Source: Tepidanaerobacter sp. EBM-38 | GTDB taxonomy: Bacteria > Bacillota > Thermosediminibacteria > Thermosediminibacterales > Tepidanaerobacteraceae | Assembly (NCBI GenBank): GCA_001896545.1 | Contig: MPOT01000100.1 | Coordinates: forward strand, 1 to 62,560 | Direction of reading: 5' to 3' | Length of the DNA stretch: 62,560 bases | Part shown: one piece after another, positions 53,845-62,370 of the stretch | Layout: each line of letters opens with the position of its first letter | Numbering within the stretch: position 1 is the first letter of the stretch | Notes under the pieces: model-generated | Database searches by the model: none | Seen by the model: only the letters and a program-made list of their open reading frames with translations | Told to the model about the DNA's origin: nothing | Translations under genes and position numbers: made by a program

Positions 53845-55746
53845 TTATATGTTAAGGGATTTTCTCTTTTTCTCAATATGGTCAATTATTTTTTCTGCCG
53901 CCTTCTGCGGATTTGCCTCTATATCAAAACACCCGCCATATATATCTTTAATATCATCTGTGAGGAATCTTGTCAGGTTCTCGGAACCTGTCACTTGTGG
54001 TGCCACTCCCAGCATGGTATATACTCCCGAGGCAACGACATAAGTCCCAATTGAAAGCGCCTTTTCCGACATCCATTCCGGAGCTGCTCCTGCTGCCGGA
54101 AGATCTTTTATGTCCACGTTCATAAACTTAGCCAGCTCCGAAAGCAGCAGCAGTATTCTGCTTATATCCACACAAGAGCCCATATGAAGTACCGGAGGTA
54201 TCTTTACCAGTTCGCAAACAGTAGCAAGGCCTTTGCCGCAGAATTTAGCCGCCTCTTTTGACATAAGACCTTCCTTTATGCAGGCATAAGCACCGCATCC
54301 TGTGGTTACAACCAGTACATCATTTTTTATAAGTTCTTTGGCAAGTTCTACATGGCCTTTATCGTGTAAAACCTTGTGGTTGTTGCACCCTACAATAGCT
54401 GCCGCTCCCCGTAATACTCCCGACTTTATGGCATCTGCCAGGGGTTTTACCGTACCCATTGGATGGGCTGTGCTGTTTGCAACACCATCCAAGGCATTTA
54501 TAATGGCTTCATTGCTATAGCCTACAAAGCCCTTGGATTTTTCTTGGGGAATCAATATGTTTCCACGTCTGTTTTTAAAATTGCTTACAGCCTCTCTTAC
54601 AATTTTTTTAGCCGATTCTATAGCTTCTTCCTCATTAAATTGCATGTGAATTGCACCTGGGATTTTAGCCTTAGGTGAGGTAGTTATGAGTTTTGTATGA
54701 TAGCATTTTGCTACTTGAGACAGAGCCGGCATGATGCATTGCACATCAACTACCATTGCATCTACTGCTCCGGTAATTATCGCAAGTTCCTGCTGAAAAA
54801 AGTTGCCTGCCATCGGTATACCGTGCCGCATGGCAATTTCGTTTCCTGTGCAGCACATGCCGACAAGGTTGATTCCTTCAGCACCTTGTTTTTTAGCAAG
54901 CTCAATTAATTCCGGATCATTTACAGCGACAAGTATAGCCTCTGATAAGGTAGGCTCATGGCCATGTATTACTAAGTTTACTTCGTTTTCTTTAAACACT
55001 CCAAGATTTGCCTCAATCTCATGAGGCTCGGGTACGCCAAATAAGATATCCGAAAGCTCTGTTCCTATCATGGAACCGCCCCATCCATCGCTCAGCGCAG
55101 CCCTTGTGGCCGCAACCATAATATTCCTATAGTCCGCATCACAGCCGATATGTGTGGAGTGTAAAACTTCCACAATATCTCTATCTATGGCCCGAGGCAC
55201 CACATTCATCTTCTTCCAAATATCAATTCTATCCTCAGGTGCTCTATCCACAAATCTAAGATACCCGAAAGGTTTGCCAAATTCTTGAAGTGCTGTTTCA
55301 GCGACCTTTGCAGCTATATCTTTTATATCGAGATTTTCTGTTGAAATACCCCATTCTTTTGCAAGAGAAATAAGTTTCTCCGGATTTTTTACTTTATAGC
55401 CTGATTCGGGATTTTTTGCGGCATTATACAGGGCATGAGCAATATCCCTGCCGTGGTCAGAGTGAGCAGACGAGCCGGCGGCAATCGAACGAGCAAGATT
55501 TCTTGCAGCTATAGTGTCTTCATCTGCACCGCATATTCCTTTTTTGGGACCGTCTTCACTTACTTTAACTATGCGGCATGGCCCCATAGAACAATTAGTG
55601 CAGCAAAGGCCCATTTCTCCAAAACCGCATTGGGGCTGCATTGCTTCAGCCCTGTCCCAGACTGTTTCGATTTTTTCGTTTTTTGCTTTCTCTATCAATT
55701 TGTAATTGGCTTTATCGCAACTTAAACACTTAAAATCTTCAGACAT
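53845..55746 (-). CDS. cooS: Ni-dependent carbon monoxide dehydrogenase catalytic subunit
   Basis: Protein of 633 aa that interconverts CO and CO2. D- and B-cluster cysteines are Cys40, 48, 49, 52, 57 and 72 (CGFGEMGLCCTNCSMGPC). C-cluster ligands are found in IHGHEPTLSEA, VGMCCTGNE, DVQCIMPAL, VGCNNHK, TGCGAYACIKEG and HMGSCVDISR. It probably forms the CODH half of the ACS complex, the acsA role, because no other CODH gene is in the cluster. It lies 19 bp after cooF. Confidence 0.97.
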   Translation of the reverse strand: MSEDFKCLSCDKANYKLIEKAKNEKIETVWDRAEAMQPQCGFGEMGLCCTNCSMGPCRIVKVSEDGPKKGICGADEDTIAARNLARSIAAGSSAHSDHGRDIAHALYNAAKNPESGYKVKNPEKLISLAKEWGISTENLDIKDIAAKVAETALQEFGKPFGYLRFVDRAPEDRIDIWKKMNVVPRAIDRDIVEVLHSTHIGCDADYRNIMVAATRAALSDGWGGSMIGTELSDILFGVPEPHEIEANLGVFKENEVNLVIHGHEPTLSEAILVAVNDPELIELAKKQGAEGINLVGMCCTGNEIAMRHGIPMAGNFFQQELAIITGAVDAMVVDVQCIMPALSQVAKCYHTKLITTSPKAKIPGAIHMQFNEEEAIESAKKIVREAVSNFKNRRGNILIPQEKSKGFVGYSNEAIINALDGVANSTAHPMGTVKPLADAIKSGVLRGAAAIVGCNNHKVLHDKGHVELAKELIKNDVLVVTTGCGAYACIKEGLMSKEAAKFCGKGLATVCELVKIPPVLHMGSCVDISRILLLLSELAKFMNVDIKDLPAAGAAPEWMSEKALSIGTYVVASGVYTMLGVAPQVTGSENLTRFLTDDIKDIYGGCFDIEANPQKAAEKIIDHIEKKRKSLNI

Positions 55747-55765
55747 AACATCACCTCATGTTTTT

Positions 55766-56185
55766 TTATACAATCTTTACCTTTAACGCTCTTGTTGGGC
55801 ACGACATAGCGCATAACGGCTTACCCGAATGCATACATCTGTCGCACATGGTAGGAAATGTATGTAGTTCAATAGCACCAAAGGGACATGCATCTTCGCA
55901 AAGACCGCAGCCTGTACATGCCATCTTATTTACCTTTATAATTCCAGACTCCTTATCCTTTGACAGTGCACCGGTCGGGCAGGCAGCTATGCAGCGAGGA
56001 TTTGCACAAAGCATGCACTGCTCTAATTTCAGTTTACCACCTTTTGTCCTTATTCTAAGTCGTGAGATTTTGTTCTCCTTTATAGCACCGACTAAGCTCT
56101 TAGCTGCAGAATGAGCTGCCGCACAAGCTAATTCACAGGTCTTGCATCCAAGGCAAAGGTCTTTTTCAAAAAGAATCTTTACCAT
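55766..56185 (-). CDS. cooF: CooF-like 4Fe-4S electron-transfer protein
   Basis: Protein of 139 aa with 16 cysteines in four groups (11-14-17-21, 57-60-65-69, 90-93-96-100, 114-117-125-129), enough for four [4Fe-4S] clusters. It resembles CooF and the HycB family and should carry electrons between CooS and other redox partners. It is the first gene after the promoter with the Rex-like operator, so it leads the cluster. Confidence 0.92.
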   Translation of the reverse strand: MVKILFEKDLCLGCKTCELACAAAHSAAKSLVGAIKENKISRLRIRTKGGKLKLEQCMLCANPRCIAACPTGALSKDKESGIIKVNKMACTGCGLCEDACPFGAIELHTFPTMCDRCMHSGKPLCAMSCPTRALKVKIV

Positions 56186-56219
56186 AATAAATACCCCTCT
56201 TCATATTAATATTTTAAAT

Positions 56220-56237
56220 TTGTTATTATTTTCACAA
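56220..56237 (-). promoter_or_regulatory. Candidate Rex operator of the Wood-Ljungdahl cluster
   Basis: On the minus strand TTGTGAAAATAATAACAA starts a few bases after the expected transcript start of the cooF promoter. The left half matches the Rex half-site TTGTGAA exactly, and the right half ATAACAA has one deviation. It shares 15 of 18 bases with the site at the rex promoter. Confidence 0.65.
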
Positions 56238-56248
56238 TCCCTGAATTC

Positions 56249-56277
56249 ATAATACAATATTGATAAATATTTGTCAA
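56249..56277 (-). promoter_or_regulatory. Sigma-A promoter of the Wood-Ljungdahl cluster
   Basis: On the minus strand TTGACA (56272-56277) and TATTAT (56249-56254) are separated by exactly 17 bp, a near-consensus promoter. It lies 64 bp before the cooF ATG and probably drives much of the 20-kb cluster. Confidence 0.8.
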
Positions 56278-56315
56278 TATAATTTAAGATAAATTAGAGG
56301 GGATATTTTGTTGTA

Positions 56316-56344
56316 TTGAAAAAAACAAGGATTTGCTATATTAT
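56316..56344 (+). promoter_or_regulatory. Sigma-A promoter of the Gfo/Idh oxidoreductase gene
   Basis: TTGAAA (56316-56321) and TATTAT (56339-56344) with 17-bp spacing face away from the cooF promoter, 66 bp before the chosen ATG. Confidence 0.6.
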
Positions 56345-56409
56345 CATGGTGATGACATTAAAGTAAATCTATGATTAAAATTTTAGCATATCAAAGGAGG
56401 GTACTGCTC

Positions 56410-57399
56410 ATGGTTAGGTTTGGAGTTATCGGTACAAGCTGGATTACCGATGCATTTATAAAGGGAGCAAGTTTAAATGAGGATTTTAAACTTGCTGCTG
56501 TTTATTCCCGAACCGAGGAAAAAGCCAAGAAGTTTGCGGAAAAATACTCTGTCAAAAATATATTCACAGATTTAGATGTGATGGCAAAAAGTCCGTTAAT
56601 TGATGCCGTTTACATAGCAAGCCCAAATTCCTTGCATGCAGAACAATCCATACTTTTTATGAACCACAAAAAACATGTTTTATGTGAAAAGCCCTTGGCT
56701 TCCAATAGTAACGAAGTGAAAAACATGATAAAAGCCTCCAAAGACAATAACGTCGTGCTCATGGAGGCATTAAAAACCGGTTTTTTGCCCAATTTCATTG
56801 CAGTAAAAGATAATTTACATAAATTGGGCAAAATTCGAAGAGTAATAGCGAACTTTTGTCAGTATTCTTCCAGATATGATGGATTTAAGCAAGGAAATCG
56901 TTATAATATTTTTGACCCCGCCTTTTCTGCCGGTTCATTAATGGACATAGGTGTTTACTGCACATATTTTGTAATAAATTTATTCGGTATTCCTAAAGAC
57001 ATCATAGCAATTGGTACAATGCTGGAATCCGGAGTAGACGGGCAAGGCACTGTCTGCCTCAAATATGATGAAATGGAAGCTGTGATAATACATTCAAAGA
57101 TAACCGATTCGGCAATCCCAAGCGAAATTCAGGGTGAAAGCGGAAGCATGGTTATCGATAAGATTTCAGTGCCACAAAAAGTTGCAATACATTACCGAAA
57201 AGACGGTGTCCAAAATATTTCTCGACCTCAGATAGAAGACGATATGTATTATGAAGCAGCCGAATTTATAAACTTGATAAAGACCGGAAAAATCGAGTCT
57301 GATATCAACTCACATAAGCTTTCTCTTTCAATCATGAGTGTACTGGACGAGGCCAGAAGGCAGATGGGAGTGGTCTTTCCTGCGGATAATCGTAAATAA
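56410..57399 (+). CDS. Gfo/Idh/MocA-family oxidoreductase
   Basis: Protein of 329 aa. The N-terminal Rossmann domain starts with FGVIGTSWITDAF and contains VYIASPNSLHAEQ and the cofactor/substrate motif CEKPLAS with its lysine. The C-terminal domain has DIGVYCTYFVINLFG. The family oxidises or reduces sugars and polyols with NAD(P); the substrate is unknown. The start is the ATG 9 bp after AGGAGG. It is divergent from the Wood-Ljungdahl cluster and probably unrelated. Confidence 0.88.
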   Translation: MVRFGVIGTSWITDAFIKGASLNEDFKLAAVYSRTEEKAKKFAEKYSVKNIFTDLDVMAKSPLIDAVYIASPNSLHAEQSILFMNHKKHVLCEKPLASNSNEVKNMIKASKDNNVVLMEALKTGFLPNFIAVKDNLHKLGKIRRVIANFCQYSSRYDGFKQGNRYNIFDPAFSAGSLMDIGVYCTYFVINLFGIPKDIIAIGTMLESGVDGQGTVCLKYDEMEAVIIHSKITDSAIPSEIQGESGSMVIDKISVPQKVAIHYRKDGVQNISRPQIEDDMYYEAAEFINLIKTGKIESDINSHKLSLSIMSVLDEARRQMGVVFPADNRK

Positions 57400-57522
57400 T
57401 TATCTTCTTGTTTTCCGTTTGTTTTCCGTTTCATATAGTTCCCCAATTATCCTTGAACATATAAAATTAAACTCTCTGATATTAACGACTAAAAACCGGT
57501 TAAATTGAAAGGAATTATTATA

Positions 57523-57903
57523 ATGGATGCCTTTCCATCTATAAATGAAATTCTAGAGATTCTGAATGAAATTGCAGAAGAAATTCCCGGAGAATTTTTT
57601 CGCAGATTAAACAAGGGGATTATTTTATTGCCTGATTATAAGCTGCATAAAAACAGTAAAGACCCTAATAAGTTATACGTCATGGGGGAATATAACTCAG
57701 ATATAACCGGCAGGCAAATTAGGATATATTATGGTTCTTTTAAAAAAGTATACCATGATATGCCTTTGGAGATTTTAAAAGTAAAACTAAAGGATGTACT
57801 TCTGCACGAATTTACACATCACCTGGAATCTCTTGCAGGAGAAAATAATTTGGAAATTAAGGATGCAACCGCCTTGGCAAAATATATGGAGAATGATTTC
57901 TAG
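57523..57903 (+). CDS. Zincin-like metallopeptidase-family protein
   Basis: Protein of 126 aa with the zinc motif HEFTHHLE near residue 106. The preceding IRIYYGSF and ILKVKLKDVLL blocks fit the small PF06262-like family. The substrate and role are unknown. The start is the ATG behind AAAGGA. A short gap separates its stop from the IS982-type remnant. Confidence 0.82.
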   Translation: MDAFPSINEILEILNEIAEEIPGEFFRRLNKGIILLPDYKLHKNSKDPNKLYVMGEYNSDITGRQIRIYYGSFKKVYHDMPLEILKVKLKDVLLHEFTHHLESLAGENNLEIKDATALAKYMENDF

Positions 57904-57935
57904 CCGGCAGTATTTAAACTGCTGTTACATCCTTT

Positions 57936-58190
57936 TTATCCATTAAAGCCAGTTTTGCTACAAAAACTATACCAAGCTCTTTCGGAGTCGATGGTAAGTA
58001 ACTCACCCACGATTGCAATGGTAATTATTTCACTATCGCTGAGTATAGCGTTTTTGATATTGCGACGATTTTTAATATATATAGGAGTAACATCCTGGTA
58101 AATATCGTCAATAATGACATATGCTACTGTGATAAAATCTTTTAATTCAGTTATTTCTTTGATAGAATACTTATTAGGAAACTCCGACAT
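57936..58190 (-). pseudogene. Truncated IS982-type transposase
   Basis: Only about the first 84 of roughly 290 residues remain. The ribosome site and start are intact, but the frame ends after WYSFCSKTGFNG, before the catalytic acidic triad. It cannot be an active transposase. Confidence 0.78.
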
Positions 58191-58296
58191 ATGCTAACCT
58201 TTCTATTGTTTTAGTTAATCATATATAAAATAGGTTAACATATCCTTTCGGAGTTTTCTATTTGTATTTATCTTTAGTTGAACTAGCACCACGGGT
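57936..58296 (-). mobile_element. IS982-family insertion sequence remnant
   Basis: The 84-aa frame at 57936-58190 (ATG with AAAGGT upstream) matches the N-terminal part of IS982-type transposases, for example NRRNIKNAILSDSEIITIAIVGELL. The DDE catalytic part is missing. The upstream end (about 58291-58296, ACCCGT on the minus strand) looks like the terminal repeat of the element and lies inside a broken transporter gene. The other end is lost. Confidence 0.75.
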
Positions 58297-58507
58297 TAAT
58301 TATGTTTTTTAAATCATGTTTTTGAATTTTAATATCTACATTATCGTATTTCAGAAGTGCAAATAAAAATGGAATAGCAAATAAATTACGATAAAAAGTC
58401 ATTGACAGTGAGTTGTTGCCCATTTCATATGTCAAACTTGCCAATATTGGTGTAAATCCATATAAAAATGCAGATATGATTACAGATAATACCCCTTTAA
58501 TTTTCAT
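58283..58507 (-). pseudogene. DMT/EamA-type transporter gene cut by the IS982 remnant
   Basis: The frame encodes the first about 70 residues of an EamA-family transporter (GVLSVIISAFLYGFTPILASL and NSLSMTFYRNLFAIPFLFALL, two membrane helices). The last codons (INPWC) come from the end of the IS element. The remaining eight or so helices are not found nearby, so the insertion was followed by a deletion. Confidence 0.75.
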
Positions 58508-58750
58508 TTTCTATTTCCCAGCCTTCTGTTGAATATCAAAAGACATGCAAAAATCTGTATTGTAAAGTTCTATATCTGTTCAAATAATCCCTGCTACAGG
58601 GAAAAAGTCTTGCTAATTTATAATTTCCGAAAATATTCCCCGGATTAATGTCAGCTAATACGTCTTAGAAGAAGATGAGATTTGAGCATAATAAAGCAGG
58701 AAATCAGTCAGGATTAGTATTCCTCTACAGATGGTTATTACTCCCGTTTA

Positions 58751-58783
58751 AAAGCCCTAGGTCGTTAGTTTGTCTAGGGCTTT
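58751..58783 (-). terminator. Terminator of the alpha/beta hydrolase gene
   Basis: Stem AAAGCCCTAG / CTAGGGCTTT (58751-58760 and 58774-58783), loop of 13 nt, followed on the minus strand by TTAAA. It lies 14 bp past the hydrolase stop. The rest of 58508-58750 has no recognisable gene. Confidence 0.8.
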
Positions 58784-58797
58784 GCCTTAAATACTAA

Positions 58798-59631
58798 TTA
58801 AATTCTATCCTCCATCCAGGTAATAATGTCTTTTATTACCTGATCCTTTTCTGCTTTTTCATTTAATATTTCATGGTAGCAATCTTTATAAATTTTGATA
58901 GTCTTATCTTTTGATGGTGTATTTTCATAGAACCATTTAGATGATTCCGGAGGAACTATTTTATCCTCTCCTCCGTGGAGTATAAGGCATGGATATTGGT
59001 ATTTATCAATATTTTCCGATAGCCATATCGGCCCTTTAACAAAGGCTTCTCCCAATAATTTTAAATTTGTTTCTTTTAACACCAGTGGATCCTCATCATA
59101 AGCTTTGACCACTTCAGGATCCCTGCATATAAGATTCGTTAGAGCATTAGGAGCTTTTCCCCTTGGATTTTTTTCGAAAAAATTATCCTTTTTTATGTCT
59201 TTTACTAAAGTTTCAATTTCAAGTAAAGCAGGTCCAGACAAGATTTGCCCTTTTATTTTTCCGGGATATTTCATGCCATAGCCTGCAGTTATAAAACCTC
59301 CCATGCTATGTCCCAACATAAATATAGGAAGGCCCTTATGCTCAGCCAAGGCCATATCTATAACTTTATCGGCATCATCAAAGAAATTTTGAAAATCCTC
59401 CACATAACCTCGCTCACCACCTGATTGCCCATGACCACGATTATCAAACCTGTAGACACCAAATCCCCTTTCATTAAACTTATTCGTCACATAATCATAT
59501 CTTCCCAAATGCTCACATAATCCATGAACTATAACTACAATTGCCTTAATTGTTTTAGGAATATCCTTTCGATAAAAAATTTCGGTCCCATCAAAGGATT
59601 TAAACTTTCCTTCCATTGTTTCCACTGTCAT
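58798..59631 (-). CDS. Alpha/beta hydrolase, monoglyceride lipase-like
   Basis: Protein of 277 aa. VHGLCEHLGRYD forms the oxyanion region, GHSMGGFITAGYG carries the nucleophile serine near residue 111, and HGGEDKIVPP and CYHEILNE carry the Asp and His of the triad. It resembles lysophospholipase/monoacylglycerol lipase enzymes. It has no signal peptide, so it acts in the cytoplasm. The lipid substrate is inferred from family similarity only. Confidence 0.9.
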   Translation of the reverse strand: MTVETMEGKFKSFDGTEIFYRKDIPKTIKAIVVIVHGLCEHLGRYDYVTNKFNERGFGVYRFDNRGHGQSGGERGYVEDFQNFFDDADKVIDMALAEHKGLPIFMLGHSMGGFITAGYGMKYPGKIKGQILSGPALLEIETLVKDIKKDNFFEKNPRGKAPNALTNLICRDPEVVKAYDEDPLVLKETNLKLLGEAFVKGPIWLSENIDKYQYPCLILHGGEDKIVPPESSKWFYENTPSKDKTIKIYKDCYHEILNEKAEKDQVIKDIITWMEDRI

Positions 59632-59767
59632 TATAACCCCTCCCTGCTTTAATTTTGTCTTTATATAATAAATCTTAGTTTAATTATATTTTTATGTCAA
59701 GTTCGATTTTTCTGTAATATTGTCCTGTTTTATCTTTTTATCTGATAATTGAACCAAATAGTATAGT

Positions 59768-60415
59768 TCAGTTATCCCGAGAAAATTTTCTCTTATTTAA
59801 GACTCTTATAACCTCCTCATCCGATACCTGGGAAAAGTTTTTATAAAACTGACCTACAGCATAAAATGGTTCTTCGGATATTAACCATACCGGCTCATCT
59901 ACCAGCTTTTCCATTTCCGTAAGGGTATCAGGAGCTATAACCGGTGTGCACAAAATTAACTTTATCGGGTTTAATTCCCTTAGAAAATTTATAGCCGCCA
60001 TAACTGTATAACCTGTGGCTATCCCATCATCGACAAGTAAAACCTTTTTGCCTGACAATGAGCCATATTCATCGCTGCCCCTATACTTTTTCAGCCTGGC
60101 TCGTGCCTCTTCCGCCTTGCGCTTAGCTTCTTTTTCTATATATTCATCATTTACACGAATCATGTTTATTGCATTGTGATTTAAAATCTTACCACCTTTA
60201 CTATCTACTGCTCCTATTGCAAATTCTTCATTAAAGGGGGCCCCAATCTTCCTGGTAACTACAATATCCATGGGAAGATTTAATTGATCACATACGACAT
60301 CTGCTACGATAACGCCTCCCCTAGGGATTGCAAATACAATTGTATTGGAGTCGTCTTTATACTTTTGCAGTTTTTCTGCCAATCGTATCCCTGCATCATA
60401 ACGATCTTGGAACAT
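59768..60415 (-). CDS. Phosphoribosyltransferase-family protein
   Basis: Protein of 215 aa with the PRPP loop VLLVDDGIATGYTVMAAI near residue 128 and VFAIPRGGVIVADVV near the N-terminus. The family (PF00156) includes purine and pyrimidine enzymes, but this short stand-alone group with an RKIGAPFNEEFAIGAV block has no agreed substrate. Confidence 0.88.
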   Translation of the reverse strand: MFQDRYDAGIRLAEKLQKYKDDSNTIVFAIPRGGVIVADVVCDQLNLPMDIVVTRKIGAPFNEEFAIGAVDSKGGKILNHNAINMIRVNDEYIEKEAKRKAEEARARLKKYRGSDEYGSLSGKKVLLVDDGIATGYTVMAAINFLRELNPIKLILCTPVIAPDTLTEMEKLVDEPVWLISEEPFYAVGQFYKNFSQVSDEEVIRVLNKRKFSRDN

Positions 60416-61103
60416 GACAACCCCTCCTAAAGTAAGCTAGATTGGCTTTTATATTAATATTAATTATAATCAAATATTGAATTTGCTTTAAATTCAAGCT
60501 TTAATATAAGATTGCGTCGAGTAATTTTCGGCTCCCTAATTAATCAAGAGCCTCCGCCAGCTTTTACCGCTCACCGCTGGAGCATTACATCAATTGTAGG
60601 CAGCGAGCGCCTTGTAACGCTCTTTTTCTTTTCGTTTTCCAAGTATCTGTCCATAAGACTTACGTAGTAATCATCATAATTAGTGACTGGGAAGCCTCTG
60701 AAGAAGTGAAACATTATTGTAAATAACAAAAACCGTCATCCTGAGCGATAGCGAAGGATCTAATGTTAGAGCGATTTTTAGGATTCTTCATTCCGTTTCG
60801 TTTCATTCAAAATGACATAAACCCAGATTCTAATTCACTGTGATATTTTTACGTTAAATTTTATTTTTATAAATAATAAACATTTTAAAATCACTATTCG
60901 TAAAACTTGCAAGGACTATTGCACTCCAACTATCGAAAATGAGATTATAGCATAGATATGTAAAATAATTACAAAAGTAACAAAGGAGTGCTCATTTCAG
61001 TCTGTGTACAAACTAGGGTCAAGCATCACCCTAAATATTATTACTGTCATGTTTATATTTACTGTAAGTTATAATAAATCCTCTTAATTATAATGGATGA
61101 AGT
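60416..61103. other. 688-bp region with gene debris and a dispersed repeat
   Basis: On the minus strand 60571-60714 encodes 47 aa (for example FRGFPVTNYDDYYVSLMDRYLE) that looks like the end of a longer lost protein; it has no ribosome site. A repeat-like stretch at about 60736-60824 (CATCCTGAGCGATAGCGAAG to CAAAATGACA) resembles a dispersed element of Firmicutes. No intact gene is seen. Confidence 0.5.
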
Positions 61104-62000
61104 TTAATTAGTCTCAGACACAATTTTTCTTAAGGCTGGAACGTATTTCCTAAATTCTTTTTCAAAAATTATCATAAAGTTTATCATATTGTCTTGTAAC
61201 TCGTCCCATTTATCTTCATCACCTAATCCCGCTTCACTAAAACTTTTTTTAATTCTACATGCTCTTCTATTATCTAATCTTTCCCACTCCAGCTCTGTTT
61301 TCAAATTATTCTCAATTTCATGTTTTTTAGAGTAAAGATAGTCAAATCTTTTCTTATTAATTTCCTCAGAACCAGGTCCTCGATCAATGTAAAGTTCAAC
61401 CGTTCCACCATCATATGTGATGACATACTGTAAAGACAGCCCAGTAAGTCCTATGCCTGTAGCTATCCAATTTGAAGTAACCGGTGAAATTGAAGAGAAT
61501 AATGAAGTCTTATCCTTACTCTTTTTTAGAAGTAAGCTCCAAAATTCTTTTCGTTTATAGTGTCTTTCAGACAACTTAGCTTTCTCCGAACCAATATCTT
61601 TAGAATCTTCACTTGGTCCAACAATTTTATAGAACAACGGTGCAGGTTCTGATTCTCCAATTTTAATTGCTTCCACTTTCAGGAGGTAAAAACTAATGGG
61701 GGTATACTCATTTAACCATGTTATTGCTGTAATATGCTCCTGTCTTGGGTCTGACGTTATCCAAATGGCAGTTTTTGCTTCAAGGTTTGCACTATATGTT
61801 ACTAATTTCCCTAAATGATCATGATCAGTTTTTTCCAGTTGATTTTCTATGACAACAGAATTACCTGACATATCTTCTGCTAAAATATCAACATTAAATG
61901 AGCCAACTGATTTTTCTACCTCTGCACAACTACCATTTTCTTTTTTGTAGTTCATAGTTTTTATCGGCAGTAATCCAAATATATTCCGCGCTATACGCAA
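61104..62000 (-). CDS. DUF4268 protein, PD-(D/E)xK nuclease-like, probably N-terminally truncated
   Basis: The frame gives 298 aa. VDILAEDMSGNSVVIENQLEKTDHDHLGKL matches the nuclease-like core of DUF4268 proteins, with Asp and Glu-x-Gln in catalytic positions, and a DUF4268 domain forms the C-terminal half. The start at TTG has no ribosome site, and the expected N-terminal segment ahead of the core is missing. The frame stays open upstream to about 62085 with unrelated sequence. It may be a remnant of a restriction or defence gene. Confidence 0.65.
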   Translation of the reverse strand: MRIARNIFGLLPIKTMNYKKENGSCAEVEKSVGSFNVDILAEDMSGNSVVIENQLEKTDHDHLGKLVTYSANLEAKTAIWITSDPRQEHITAITWLNEYTPISFYLLKVEAIKIGESEPAPLFYKIVGPSEDSKDIGSEKAKLSERHYKRKEFWSLLLKKSKDKTSLFSSISPVTSNWIATGIGLTGLSLQYVITYDGGTVELYIDRGPGSEEINKKRFDYLYSKKHEIENNLKTELEWERLDNRRACRIKKSFSEAGLGDEDKWDELQDNMINFMIIFEKEFRKYVPALRKIVSETN

Positions 62001-62073
62001 TGTAAGACCTGATACATGCCCCTTTACTACCGCATAATAGTCGGTCTTGTTGTATTTTCTTATAGAAAGCTTG

Positions 62074-62208
62074 TCAGTTGAGGTTTATTTCCTGACTTGG
62101 CATAATGGCTTTTAGTATAGTAAAGACCAGTTTATCGCCATCATTAAAATCTACTACTTTTATAATTCCTGCCAGATTATTTTTTTCGTCAAACCTATGG
62201 ATATGGAT
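62074..62208 (-). pseudogene. Fragment of an unidentified coding region
   Basis: About 45 codons without a start remain open on the minus strand (including IHRFDEKNNLAGIIKVVDF) and end at a TGA. Codon use looks protein-like, but no family was recognised. It is probably gene debris between the DUF4268 gene and the acetamidase gene. Confidence 0.35.
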
Positions 62209-62370
62209 TATAAGCTATTTGTAAAAATATGCTTCCTTTATGCTCTACAGTTTTAATGTTTCAACTGTCTAGTATAAAGGAAGCATAATCGTAAAATTTC
62301 CGGAATAACTGCATAGCAAAGCGGTATCCGCCCAATTAACCGGAATCTTTAAGTATCGCTCCTGCTCTAA

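Noticed and set aside
53802..53885. N-terminal extension of cooC
   Set aside because: The extra 28 residues overlap the cooS 3' end, have no ribosome site and no family similarity.
61985..62085. Upstream in-frame extension of the DUF4268 gene
   Set aside because: The frame stays open for about 28 codons but the sequence does not resemble the DUF4268 N-terminus and no start with a ribosome site was found.
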